Program-made: the position numbers and the translations under genes | Part shown: positions 6,099 to 13,585 of the stretch, piece by piece | Layout of the letters: every line of letters starts with the position of its first letter | Position numbering within the stretch: position 1 is the first letter of the stretch | Virus record (IMG/VR): IMGVR_UViG_3300028840_002716 | Location: 1-28,396 of that record | Origin: a virus | DNA length: 28,396 nt | Reading direction: 5' to 3' (one strand) | The notes under the pieces: model-generated | The model's input: the letters and a program-made list of their open reading frames with translations, nothing else | The model's database searches: none | What the model was told of the DNA's origin: nothing

Positions 6099-6133
6099 TA
6101 TGCCTTCATACGTCTTTTATTCTCCTTTCTTTT

Positions 6134-6373
6134 TTATTCTGCTTCTATTCCTACTAGAAAAAGACCATTCCCTAAGTAAAGCCAACCTTTGTCATTATAT
6201 AAGCCATCGCCCAGGTCATAAAGCGGTTCACCTTGCTCTGTAGTGAAGTCTGGTTCCGGTAGCACTCTAACTGTTACACTAATTGACGCCCTCAGTTCAG
6301 CGTTTGCCCTGTCCTGGGCGATGGCTGTGGAGGAGAGTAAGAATAGTAACAAGATAAATATCACAATCTTCAT
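6134..6373 (-). CDS. Small secreted protein
   Basis: A 79-residue protein with a textbook cleavable signal peptide (MKIVIFILLLFLLSSTAIAQ, predicted cut after AIA). The mature part of about 60 residues is acidic, with a C-terminal pattern YDLGDGLYNDKGWLYLGNG suggesting short beta strands. It would act in the periplasm or outside the cell. Family not recognised. It starts one base after the ParB-like gene's stop and uses a GAGGAAAT site in that gene's end. Confidence 0.65.
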   Translation of the reverse strand: MKIVIFILLLFLLSSTAIAQDRANAELRASISVTVRVLPEPDFTTEQGEPLYDLGDGLYNDKGWLYLGNGLFLVGIEAE

Positions 6374-6374
6374 A

Positions 6375-7292
6375 TTACAAAATTTCCTCGAAGGTACTTA
6401 TACCCCGCTTCTCATTGATAGCTTGCATAGGCTCATTCTGAACATAACGATTCCAGCACTTAATACACCAATAATACCAATGAATAGGAGGAACCTCGAA
6501 CGAACCATTTACTGGCCTAGCAATCCTACCACTACTTGATTTAGTTCCTCTGAGATAATCACGTAATCTATATGCAGGATCACTACGCTTTAAACCTTCT
6601 CCATCCCTAACAGCTATCCAAAATTCCCTAGCTTTAGCTTCTCCCCCAGTATCAAAAGTCCTCATCATAACACCAACGGCTGCAGCTCTCTTAATGTGTC
6701 TGATGATACTCTTAGCTTCCTTATAGGGAAGAGTAGGATCGCATAGAATACTATCTACAAAATCAAATCTCTTTCTATGAGTTCTTTCTAGCTTCTCCAA
6801 CTTCTTATGCTTGGTAGAATACCCATCAAAATCACCCCAATAAAAAAGGAGAGATTGAACAAACAATCTAATATACTCATAATTAGGTAAACCCAGAATA
6901 GAAGCTTTGACCTTTGCTAAATCTCCCAGTGTTCTTATCCTATTATCATCAAATTGACAATAAGCCAGAATGAGATCATTATCATCCTTACACTCAGCAG
7001 TTTGTATTGTTACCCATGCAGGAATCCCTCCTCTTATAACAGCTTCAGCGACATGCTGGCCATTAAGCCTAAAAACATTCCCATTCAACTTTGCTATCGC
7101 TAGTTGTCCCGTATGGAATAACCCCTTCTTCATCTTATCCTTATACTCAAGAACGGTATCCTTTTTCAACTTTCTATCTTCCCCAAGAGGAGGAATCCCC
7201 AAAAACTTCCTTGCCTCAGCCACATCGAGCATCTTGGGATTTGGCTCCTTCCATTTGATACTACTAACATCATTATTATTTACTTTTTTCAT
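6375..7292 (-). CDS. ParB-fold protein, divergent member of a tandem pair
   Basis: A 305-residue protein. Residues about 25-110 fit the ParB/sulfiredoxin fold: the strand-turn LNGNVFRLNGQHVAEAVIRGG (split here as LNGNVF and RLNGQHVAEAV, around 69-86) corresponds to the ParB box with G-x-H in place of the usual GERR/GHHR Arg. The C-terminal 190 residues are helical, basic and unassigned. The ATGA overlap with the upstream ParB gene indicates coupled translation. Because the Arg of the nucleotide-binding box is missing, it may bind without hydrolysis or be a partner subunit. The role (partition-like, nuclease or regulatory) is not shown. Confidence 0.6.
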   Translation of the reverse strand: MKKVNNNDVSSIKWKEPNPKMLDVAEARKFLGIPPLGEDRKLKKDTVLEYKDKMKKGLFHTGQLAIAKLNGNVFRLNGQHVAEAVIRGGIPAWVTIQTAECKDDNDLILAYCQFDDNRIRTLGDLAKVKASILGLPNYEYIRLFVQSLLFYWGDFDGYSTKHKKLEKLERTHRKRFDFVDSILCDPTLPYKEAKSIIRHIKRAAAVGVMMRTFDTGGEAKAREFWIAVRDGEGLKRSDPAYRLRDYLRGTKSSSGRIARPVNGSFEVPPIHWYYWCIKCWNRYVQNEPMQAINEKRGISTFEEIL

Positions 7293-8242
7293 TTTGCTCT
7301 CCTACTATCTTCTACTAAGTCAGTTAATTGTTCAAGATCCTCAAATATAGCCTTCCCATTAACAGCGCCACTCTCCATTGAAGAAATAAGAATCTTTCTA
7401 TAATTATCATAAGCCGCAGAATAATCTTCATTCCTCACTGGAGGAGGATCAACATATTCATCAACGCACTTGCTGATGCCTTCAGCCGTCACCTTGCCTT
7501 CATCTTCTAATCTATTTATCACCTCCTCTGCTACATCGTATTGGTCATCCTTACTTATCGTCTTACAATATTGCTTCATCTTTTTCTTAAATCTCTCAGC
7601 ATGTGAAGCAACTGTGAACAACTTTACAGCCTCTACATCATACAGATCATCTTCATTCCTAATAGTATCCAGAGCTTGTGTAATATGCTGAGGATTAAAA
7701 TTACCTCTAAGAAAACGATGAAGCAAAGTAGTCCCAACCCCAATACGGAAAGTGCCGTGTTGCATAACACCGTTTTTCATCATACTCCAATCTTGATTTT
7801 TAAGACCATCTAGATCCGACTGATTAAAAAATTTTTTAATCACTTTTACGAAATCTTCTAAAGTATCACTAGCTTTAACAAACTTATCTAAATGTTCTTT
7901 AGCTAGTTTCACAGTCTCAAGTATCTCTTCAGTAGTGGCCTTCTTCTGACTATCATTCTCAGTAATCATCACTCGGAGCATATCCGTATCATCAAAGCTC
8001 TTAACTAATACCTCAATCTCCTTATAACCAAGATCCTTTAGAGCCTCCAAGCGGTGATGCCCAAATGCCAGCTCATACTTCCCTTTCTTCTTCGGAGCTT
8101 TCCGTACAACTATCCCTCCCCAATAACCATCAGGAGCATGTTGTATGGAATCTTTCAATAAAGCAACATGCTGAAGATCTAATGGTAGTCGTTCAAAGTC
8201 TCTATGAGGATTTGGTAGTATATCAGAAATTTTAACTTTCAT
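7289..8242 (-). CDS. ParB-like protein
   Basis: A 317-residue protein with the ParB N-terminal domain: ISDILPNPHRDF (5-16), LLKDSI (28-33), IVVRKA, YELAFGHHRLEALKDLGY (box II, about 56-73) and ITENDSQKKAT (about 92-102), matching the positions of the ParB CTP-binding motifs GERR and ENxQR. The rest is helical and could hold the central DNA-binding domain. Families with this domain include ParB/Noc CTPases, KorB regulators and phage nucleases. No parA-like gene and no obvious parS array was seen, so partition of a phage-plasmid is not supported by this window alone. Confidence 0.8.
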   Translation of the reverse strand: MKVKISDILPNPHRDFERLPLDLQHVALLKDSIQHAPDGYWGGIVVRKAPKKKGKYELAFGHHRLEALKDLGYKEIEVLVKSFDDTDMLRVMITENDSQKKATTEEILETVKLAKEHLDKFVKASDTLEDFVKVIKKFFNQSDLDGLKNQDWSMMKNGVMQHGTFRIGVGTTLLHRFLRGNFNPQHITQALDTIRNEDDLYDVEAVKLFTVASHAERFKKKMKQYCKTISKDDQYDVAEEVINRLEDEGKVTAEGISKCVDEYVDPPPVRNEDYSAAYDNYRKILISSMESGAVNGKAIFEDLEQLTDLVEDSRRAK

Positions 8243-8248
8243 TCTGCT

Positions 8249-8518
8249 CTACTCTCCTATTTTCTTTAAAGCATCCACAAACAATTTATAACCATAAGCC
8301 GTAAAGCTCACTTCCTCAACCAAACCAGATTTGAAATATATTTGAGCTTTCCAATCAAAATGAATACTATACGGCTTTGCCTCTGCCTCATGTTTCATAA
8401 GTTCTTTATTAAATTCATTGTCATCATTGCATACGCCAACAATTCTAACAAACTCTATTGCCTCTAAGTTGATTAGCTCTTCTCTATTATCAATTCCATG
8501 TTCGCAAACAAATATCAT
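8249..8518 (-). CDS. Hypothetical 89-residue protein
   Basis: I place the start at ATG 8518, which overlaps the stop of the helicase gene as ATGA and has GGGGA upstream; an in-frame ATG at 8530 lies inside the helicase gene. The protein is acidic, with a beta-rich middle (IHFDWKAQIYFKSG) and a C-terminal helix (KLFVDALKKIGE). It has one Cys/His pair near the N-terminus (CEHG). No family is recognised. Confidence 0.6.
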   Translation of the reverse strand: MIFVCEHGIDNREELINLEAIEFVRIVGVCNDDNEFNKELMKHEAEAKPYSIHFDWKAQIYFKSGLVEEVSFTAYGYKLFVDALKKIGE

Positions 8519-9909
8519 AACCATCCCCATTCTGAATACGTTACTACTCTCTTTAATGAATGTTTAATGAACCACTTATGATTTTGATCTATAAAGTCTA
8601 TCAGTATCACATCCTCCTTTCCTTCAGCTTTCCTCAAGCCTCTGCCAAATCGCTGAATGACTGCTATTTCACTCTCACCACCCACCGCATTGACAACACA
8701 ACCAACACTCCGAATGTTCACGCCCTCACTCCAAATGCGAGTTGCGATGACAGCTTTGGTCTCTCCATTCTCAAACCTTCTCTTCTGCTCTTCCACAATC
8801 TCCTTATCCGTATCACCATGCAGGAAAACAAACTCCACATTAGTAGAAGACAGCAGCTTTGACATCTCCCTTAAGATTTCACCATGCTCTACTCTCTCAA
8901 CCATTATGAGAACTGTTTTCCCTTCATTCAACTGCTCTGCTGCTTTGTCTAGAATGAGTTTGTTCCTGGTTCTATTTTCAACTATTCCTTTCTGGTAAAC
9001 TTTATCATAGGTGCCTTTCAGCTCATCTTTCAGAGTATCAGACTCAGGCACCGCATAGAACTTTAATTTTGGTTTTGCTAGTATTTCTCTCTTCTCCATT
9101 TCTGTATACGTAGTCCTGCCGATTGTAGGCCCAATCAATCCCTCCAATGCCATTTGACCTCTTTGGTCATTTGGCAGGGTGGCGGTGAAGCCAAACCTCA
9201 CAGGAGCAAACAATCTCTTCAGCACATTAGCATAAGTACCACTTAGATTATTAACATGGTGAGCTTCATCCACAATCACCATACCATAATCTTTAAAGAA
9301 CATACCAACATCTACTTTGGCCAAAGTCTGAATCATACCTATTGTTATTTCTTTCACTTCTTTATAACCACAACCGAACCTGCCTATCTCATCCTCTTCA
9401 TCAGGAAAGAACTTTTTCAGCTCCTCATAAGTCTGTTCAAAAAGAGAAGAAGTATGAACAATGATCAGAGTAGGAGTACTAAAGCAACTACACAAAGCAC
9501 CAATCAGCACTGTCTTACCAGAACCAGTAGGAGCTTGCCAGACGCCTCTAGAATAACCTCCCTCCTCAGTCATCTCATTAACAGCTTTCTCTTGGTCCTC
9601 TCTGAGAGTAATACCAACCAGATAAGGAGGCCAATCAGGTTCAATGCCATAATCAGGACAATCTAGTTCTGGAACAAACTCATATTTGTCTATCAAAAGA
9701 AAAGCTACTCTATCAATAAAACCAGAAAGGAAGATCCCTTTAGCACTTACAACAGGATAGAATTGAGTCTTCTTTTCTTTACTGAAAGGTCCTTGCTCAT
9801 ACCAAGTATAGTTATAGCCCAAGACCTTGCGGAGGTAGGGAATCACAGTAGGGTCATCTGTAATGATTTGTGAAGTAACGGGGTTGCGTTCTTTTATTTT
9901 AATTTTCAA
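8515..9909 (-). CDS. Superfamily 2 DNA/RNA helicase
   Basis: A 464-residue protein started by TTG 9909 behind GGGGAG. SF2 motifs appear in order: Q-like motif LREDQEKAV (102-110), motif I APTGSGKT (126-133), motif II VDEAHH (213-218), motif III FTATLP (241-246), motif V ATRIWSEGVN and motif VI QRFGRGLR. The architecture is that of the ResIII/UvsW-type helicases that phages use in recombination-dependent replication, branch migration or R-loop removal. No nuclease domain is fused. It is the first gene after the promoter at 9942-9984. Confidence 0.92.
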   Translation of the reverse strand: MKIKIKERNPVTSQIITDDPTVIPYLRKVLGYNYTWYEQGPFSKEKKTQFYPVVSAKGIFLSGFIDRVAFLLIDKYEFVPELDCPDYGIEPDWPPYLVGITLREDQEKAVNEMTEEGGYSRGVWQAPTGSGKTVLIGALCSCFSTPTLIIVHTSSLFEQTYEELKKFFPDEEDEIGRFGCGYKEVKEITIGMIQTLAKVDVGMFFKDYGMVIVDEAHHVNNLSGTYANVLKRLFAPVRFGFTATLPNDQRGQMALEGLIGPTIGRTTYTEMEKREILAKPKLKFYAVPESDTLKDELKGTYDKVYQKGIVENRTRNKLILDKAAEQLNEGKTVLIMVERVEHGEILREMSKLLSSTNVEFVFLHGDTDKEIVEEQKRRFENGETKAVIATRIWSEGVNIRSVGCVVNAVGGESEIAVIQRFGRGLRKAEGKEDVILIDFIDQNHKWFIKHSLKRVVTYSEWGWL

Positions 9910-9941
9910 GGTGCTCTCCCCTTTTTTGCTTCCTTCCTATT

Positions 9942-9984
9942 TACTATTATATCCTATTTCCAGAATAAAAGAAAAAATATTTTT
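9942..9984 (-). promoter_or_regulatory. Phage promoter, copy A (SF2 helicase operon)
   Basis: A 43-bp block agreeing with 13180-13222 at 38 positions without gaps. The -10 TATAAT lies at 9951-9946, preceded by AAATAGGA, and further upstream are CTTTTATT and an A/T palindrome (AAAAATATTTTT). No good -35 TTGACA match is present at 16-18 bp, so an activator or extended -10 contact is likely. Predicted start is near 9939, about 30 bases before the TTG of the helicase. Confidence 0.75.
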
Positions 9985-10204
9985 AACAAAATCTACCACC
10001 AGGATATTCAGCCTCAACACCAGACTTTCGATGCTTGAATACAAAACCAGAGCCTCCGCATCTCCTACATTCTCTAGGATAGAAACCTCCCCACTCAATA
10101 CCAGCACAGCATCCACAATCAACCTTATCCCATGCAGGCCATATTTCAGATTTCTGTGGCTCTCTGTAAACTATCTCTCCTCTTTCATTATCGTAGTGTG
10201 CCAT
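9983..10204 (-). CDS. Small Cys-rich zinc protein
   Basis: A 73-residue protein; I prefer ATG 10204 (GAGG upstream) to the in-frame GTG at 10207. It holds CGCC (about 30-33), then CRRCGGSGF (about 46-54), a zinc-ribbon resembling the CxxCxGxG units of DnaJ. The rest is Trp/Gly-rich. It lies between the DnaB-type helicase and the SF2 helicase and probably has a nucleic-acid or protein-contact role in replication, which is inference from position. Confidence 0.65.
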   Translation of the reverse strand: MAHYDNERGEIVYREPQKSEIWPAWDKVDCGCCAGIEWGGFYPRECRRCGGSGFVFKHRKSGVEAEYPGGRFC

Positions 10205-10214
10205 CACAATAACC

Positions 10215-11639
10215 TCATTTGGAACTTTTCATAGCTCCACTCTTTCCATCAGCCATTGTCGGTCTGTCCACTTTACGACTATCTAGAGCAAACTGACCAG
10301 CATCCAGCTGCTGTAGCACCTCAACCTGCTTCATCCCAGTAAAGCCTCTATGTCTATGGCCCAGCACATTTATTCTCATGATGTGTTCGTCTTTTTCCAG
10401 CTCACCTTGATTCAATCCCAACATAACATCTATGTTAGCAAAAATCCTTATATCCCAACTTGTGTGTTTAGTTCCTAAGTTTATTCTGTCTATTCCTTCT
10501 CTTGTTGACTGATGAGCGCTGTAGACTATCGCCTTGCGTTTCTGAGCCAGCGCTTTTAGCATTTTGCTGTTGTAGTTGTATTCACTATCACTGCCCCTTG
10601 TACTGGAGGAAGGAGCTGCCATAGCTCCAATATAGTCAACCACTATGACATGAGGCGAAAAGTTCTCAAACACCTCCAACGCATCCAGATAGTTTTCAAT
10701 CTCCCTGATGCCAGCACTGCCCATCGGAAAGCTCTTCAGCCTGAGCATACCAGCACCAGGTCCCAGCTTATCCAACACTTCACTCTTGACGCTCTGCTCA
10801 TCCAGAGCAGGTCTTAGTTGCCTCTCATACCTTATCTCTCCTCCTTCATAGTAAGGAAACCTCAGATTGTCATTATCAGAAATCAACAGACTACCAATCG
10901 AACTCCACATTCTTTTAATATTGTCCTCTTCTTCTGTTTCTAAGGAAATGAACACAGTGTTCAATCCAACCTCTACCGCTCTGGCTGCTGTGTGAATAAG
11001 AGCAAAGGTCTTACCTCTTTTCATAGGAGCCAGAAACACCGCCAACCATCCAGTCTTAATAGGACCTACCATTCTGTCTAAAGCATCAATCCCGAAAGTC
11101 AAACTCACTCTGTTCTCTTCTCGCTCAAATACTTTCTTTACCGTCTTAGAGTCAAAAGCATCCAGCCCTAAATCCTCACGCTCTGGAATCCTGCCACCTT
11201 GATTCCATATTTCTTCTGCTCTCTGAAGTTGATCCTTTTCTAAAAGAGTTAAAATCTTACGACAGCTCTTGTGCATTCGCTGCTTCTTAAAATATTTCAG
11301 TGACTGCTCAAACAAGTAATCCTCGTTGAAACCTTTCCTCTCATACTCCTTGCTGATACTATACAGAAAGGTCTCTATCCAATCCGACTCATCCTCCTTC
11401 AATCCTTCAGCATGGTCCTTGTAGATGTCTTTTATCATAGTGAGAGGAGCTTTAGAATGACCAGCAAAATACTCCAACACCCACTTCATCACAGTCTTAG
11501 CTGCCATACCATCAAAGTATTCCAACTCTACCAGCGGTTGTATCTTCTTCAAGTAAGGAGTAGAGACTATGCAGCCAGTCAGTATCCTGCGTTCCGCGTC
11601 AGCGTCTAGCTTTTTACTTCTACCGATTCTAAAAGCCAT
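10215..11639 (-). CDS. DnaB-type replicative helicase
   Basis: A 474-residue hexameric helicase candidate. Residues 1-150 form a helical N-terminal region; the RecA-like core starts about 180 (LTFGIDALDRMVG). Walker A is APMKRGKT (204-211), with Ala instead of the first Gly, as in several phage and archaeal RecA-fold ATPases; the catalytic Lys is K210. Walker B is VIVVDYIG (331-338, D335). The arrangement SLETEEEDNIKRM after the first helix fits motif H1a of DnaB. It follows the initiator-like gene in the same transcript, as in many phages where an origin-binding protein loads the helicase. Confidence 0.87.
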   Translation of the reverse strand: MAFRIGRSKKLDADAERRILTGCIVSTPYLKKIQPLVELEYFDGMAAKTVMKWVLEYFAGHSKAPLTMIKDIYKDHAEGLKEDESDWIETFLYSISKEYERKGFNEDYLFEQSLKYFKKQRMHKSCRKILTLLEKDQLQRAEEIWNQGGRIPEREDLGLDAFDSKTVKKVFEREENRVSLTFGIDALDRMVGPIKTGWLAVFLAPMKRGKTFALIHTAARAVEVGLNTVFISLETEEEDNIKRMWSSIGSLLISDNDNLRFPYYEGGEIRYERQLRPALDEQSVKSEVLDKLGPGAGMLRLKSFPMGSAGIREIENYLDALEVFENFSPHVIVVDYIGAMAAPSSSTRGSDSEYNYNSKMLKALAQKRKAIVYSAHQSTREGIDRINLGTKHTSWDIRIFANIDVMLGLNQGELEKDEHIMRINVLGHRHRGFTGMKQVEVLQQLDAGQFALDSRKVDRPTMADGKSGAMKSSK

Positions 11640-11836
11640 CAGAATTTACAAGCCCACATGATATGTTTAAATTTATTGACCCATTCAGGAGCATACTCCC
11701 AGTCACTATCCTCCCACAACTTCTTTTCAACCCTACCACAAGTCCAACAATATCTGTAATTCACAATCTCATACTCTCCTGTTATAGGATTTTGCCATAC
11801 AGGACCTCCTCCATATCCCCAATAATGATTGCACAT
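11639..11836 (-). CDS. Small zinc-ribbon protein
   Basis: A 65-residue protein with a C2-x-H4 pair at the N-terminus (MCNHYWGYGG) and CWTC at about 30-33, together able to bind one metal ion. It is rich in aromatic residues (9 Trp/Tyr in the first 35). It overlaps the helicase start by one base and so is translationally linked to it. The family resembles small phage proteins of unknown function that begin CxH. Confidence 0.6.
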   Translation of the reverse strand: MCNHYWGYGGGPVWQNPITGEYEIVNYRYCWTCGRVEKKLWEDSDWEYAPEWVNKFKHIMWACKF

Positions 11837-11851
11837 AATACATCTCCTTTC

Positions 11852-12082
11852 TTATTGTATCTCATATTTCTCAACAAGCTGGACTGGTTTTGGAAAAACA
11901 ATTCTTCCTTTGATAATCAAAGCTCTCTTCTCCCAATAGTTTGGATCACTTTCTTCTGGAATTTCATAATGAAAAGAAATATCACCATAATAGTTTTCGT
12001 TGATCCTACTTAGTAACTCATCCTTATTCATTTTCTCAATGGACAAATCCCCATCTTCACTGATATGAAAAAGAAAATACAT
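11852..12082 (-). CDS. Hypothetical 76-residue protein
   Basis: I choose ATG 12082, nine bases behind AAAGGAG; an in-frame ATG at 12100 overlaps the initiator gene and lacks its own site. The protein begins MYFLFHISEDGDLSIEKMNKDELLSRINENYYGD and is acidic, with an alternating beta/helix pattern. Small phage proteins with such a start are frequent in replication operons, but no function is known to me. Confidence 0.6.
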   Translation of the reverse strand: MYFLFHISEDGDLSIEKMNKDELLSRINENYYGDISFHYEIPEESDPNYWEKRALIIKGRIVFPKPVQLVEKYEIQ

Positions 12083-12096
12083 CTCATTAACTCCTT

Positions 12097-13008
12097 TCAT
12101 TTAGCTAAAAAATTCTCTGCGACATATCTTGGCCATATTTCGCTCCAAGCATAGTTGCTGCACAAAGCACCAATCCGTATCTTTGTACTACTACCAAACT
12201 CCAAAGCCAGAGCCTGGTAAAAGTGCAAGCAGTAGTCCTTGTAAGTAGCATTCGGTATGGCACCGTTCAACTTTCCACTTTCTATATAAGTACACATCCG
12301 CTTAACAGCAGCATCAAACTGCTGCTCTTGCTTAACAGAAAACCTCCTAACATTCCCATCACAAACTACATGCTTCCTGTAAAGCCGTTTCATTTCATCG
12401 TAGACTTTGTAATAGTTTTCTGGTATCTGTTCCTTACCGCCTCCATTCTCCCTATAAATATGGTTTAGGAATTTAAAGAGATCCATTGACCTTTTCTTTC
12501 TTCTAGTCCTACAAGACTTATTATTATAATCCAAGATAGCACTTTTTACTTGCTCTGGTGTCATCACCTTAAATAGTTTTGTTTCTAGAAAAGTTAAACT
12601 CTTCTCTGACACGCCACTTTGCTCGCTGTGCATAATGGTTCTTGGTTGCTGGTTCCAGTATTTAAATACATCCCTTGCTTCTTCTGTTGCTCTCAGATAA
12701 GAGAACCGTTGTTTTTCTTTTTTAACATTCTTGCTCTCAGTAATATGGAAGTCTCCCGGTTTAGGTCTTCTCTTTCCATTGCTTTTTTGCCAAGGTAAGC
12801 AGATGTCCACTAAAAAGTTAGGCGCGTTTAACTTTTCGTTTTCCTTACTAATATTTTCTTCTTTATTAGTTACTATATTTCTTTCTTTTTTATTATAAGA
12901 GTATATTAGAGGAATGGAAAAGTTAGGTGCGTTTAACTTTTTTTCTGTTTTTCTTATTCTGTTAAGGAGTTCTTTAGGAATATCAACTAGTTCTGAAGAG
13001 GTGGGCAT
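12097..13008 (-). CDS. Replication-initiator / replisome-organizer-like protein
   Basis: A 303-residue basic protein behind AAAGGAG. Residues 1-85 are low-complexity and include KLNAPNF twice, encoded by two of the 24-bp repeats. Residues about 110-200 contain ARDVFKYWNQQ, MTPEQVKSAILDYNN and SMDLFKFLNHIY, the pattern found in phage replisome organizers and lambda O/DnaD-type proteins (...YWN... ysxEEI..AI.NY ...FL). Location upstream of the DnaB-type helicase supports this. Repeats inside the coding sequence would mirror lambda, whose origin iterons lie in the O gene. Assignment rests on pattern and context, not on a database match. Confidence 0.65.
   Translation of the reverse strand: MPTSSELVDIPKELLNRIRKTEKKLNAPNFSIPLIYSYNKKERNIVTNKEENISKENEKLNAPNFLVDICLPWQKSNGKRRPKPGDFHITESKNVKKEKQRFSYLRATEEARDVFKYWNQQPRTIMHSEQSGVSEKSLTFLETKLFKVMTPEQVKSAILDYNNKSCRTRRKKRSMDLFKFLNHIYRENGGGKEQIPENYYKVYDEMKRLYRKHVVCDGNVRRFSVKQEQQFDAAVKRMCTYIESGKLNGAIPNATYKDYCLHFYQALALEFGSSTKIRIGALCSNYAWSEIWPRYVAENFLAK
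12813..12836. repeat. 24-bp palindromic repeat, copy 1
   Basis: Arms AAAAGTTA and TAACTTTT flank GGCGCGTT. It lies inside the initiator-like gene and encodes KLNAPNF. Confidence 0.85.
12918..12941. repeat. 24-bp palindromic repeat, copy 2
   Basis: Same arms AAAAGTTA and TAACTTTT with centre GGTGCGTT, 105 bp from copy 1, which is ten helical turns. Also inside the gene and encoding KLNAPNF. Confidence 0.85.
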
Positions 13009-13027
13009 TAAAATCTCCTTTAAAAAT

Positions 13028-13051
13028 AAAAGTTAGGCGTGTTTAACTTTT
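13028..13051. repeat. 24-bp palindromic repeat, copy 3
   Basis: Arms as in the other copies with centre GGCGTGTT, 110 bp from copy 2. This copy is in the untranslated leader just before the ribosome site at about 13015-13021, so binding here could repress the gene as well as mark an origin. Confidence 0.85.
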
Positions 13052-13062
13052 ACGTTTTCCCC

Positions 13063-13083
13063 TTTTTCTGAAAAACAGAAAAA
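13063..13083. promoter_or_regulatory. AT-rich hairpin in the initiator leader
   Basis: Arms TTTTTCTG and CAGAAAAA with a five-base loop give an 8-bp stem on either strand, between the GC-rich stem and palindromic repeat copy 3. Confidence 0.6.
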
Positions 13084-13108
13084 CCAACCATTAGAATGAA
13101 ATAAAATC

Positions 13109-13161
13109 GAGCGCCCGACAAGAAAAGGAGAAAGGAGGAAACCTCAACTTGCCGGACGCCC
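13109..13161 (-). terminator. GC-rich leader stem, possible attenuator
   Basis: On the minus strand 13161-13148 pairs with 13122-13109 over 14 consecutive bases (three G-U). The 25-base loop holds a small GAGG/CCUC hairpin and pyrimidine tracts. The stem is followed by GATTTTATTT, so it resembles an intrinsic terminator between the promoter and the initiator gene; partial read-through would make it an attenuator. Confidence 0.55.
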
Positions 13162-13179
13162 TTTCCCATATATGGATAC

Positions 13180-13222
13180 TATTATTATATCCTATTTCTT
13201 AAATAAAAGAAAAATTATTTTT
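13180..13222 (-). promoter_or_regulatory. Phage promoter, copy B (initiator operon)
   Basis: 38 of 43 positions equal the promoter at 9942-9984. TATAAT is at 13189-13184, preceded by AAATAGGA, CTTTTATT and an A/T palindrome. It overlaps the end of the preceding gene and would start transcription near 13177, giving a 170-base structured leader before the initiator-like gene. Confidence 0.75.
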
Positions 13223-13415
13223 CCTTCTGCTTCCCATTCTTGATATAAGGGACCAAGCCACTTAAGATCTGCACAATCTTATCATCTGTAGCCCAAGGAG
13301 TTGCCCGCGCTATGCCTTTCAGTAGATTGTAGGAAAGCAGTAGAAAGAAAGAGTTCTTAGCAACAAATTCTCTTATATAGAGGTCTAAAGAAATGATGTC
13401 AGTAGGACTATCCAT
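13215..13415 (-). CDS. Small 66-residue protein, possibly membrane-associated
   Basis: Starts at ATG 13415, overlapping the upstream small gene by eight bases. It has a moderately hydrophobic segment (NSFFLLLSYNLLKGIA, about 21-36), then TPWATDDKIVQILSGL, a pattern I associate with small phage proteins near lysis or virion genes, and a Lys-rich end. A holin role is conceivable but a single weak hydrophobic segment does not establish it. Its 3' end overlaps promoter copy B. Confidence 0.55.
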   Translation of the reverse strand: MDSPTDIISLDLYIREFVAKNSFFLLLSYNLLKGIARATPWATDDKIVQILSGLVPYIKNGKQKEK

Positions 13416-13575
13416 TTCTGTCTCTCTCTGCTAATCTATTACTTCGTTCCTCCTCCTCTTTAGCCTTGGCGAGAATTTCTTCTTCGGTGAGACCTTCAAG
13501 CTCTCCTGTTACTTTCCGCATGGCTGCCATTATAAGAGTGTTTATGGCAAACCACAACTCTGGTGATATTTTCAT
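13408..13575 (-). CDS. Small 55-residue protein
   Basis: A short frame with a strong GGAGGG ribosome site eight bases before ATG 13575. It begins MKISPELWFAINTLIMAAMRKVTG, possibly an amphipathic or weak membrane helix, followed by an acidic/charged coiled segment (LTEEEILAKAKEEEE). It fills the gap between the lipoprotein gene and the 66-residue gene and overlaps the latter by eight bases. Function unknown. Confidence 0.65.
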   Translation of the reverse strand: MKISPELWFAINTLIMAAMRKVTGELEGLTEEEILAKAKEEEERSNRLAERDRNG

Positions 13576-13585
13576 CTTTACCCTC

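Noticed and set aside
6098-6111. ATG at 6109 followed after three codons by TAG, as a possible interrupted start
   Set aside because: It is not in frame with the 5880-6098 gene, which is adequately explained by its GTG start.
7289-8242. Phage-plasmid partition system
   Set aside because: A ParB-like gene is present but no ParA ATPase or clear parS sites are seen in the window.
13215-13415. Holin
   Set aside because: Only one weakly hydrophobic segment, and no endolysin or convincing spanin pair adjacent.
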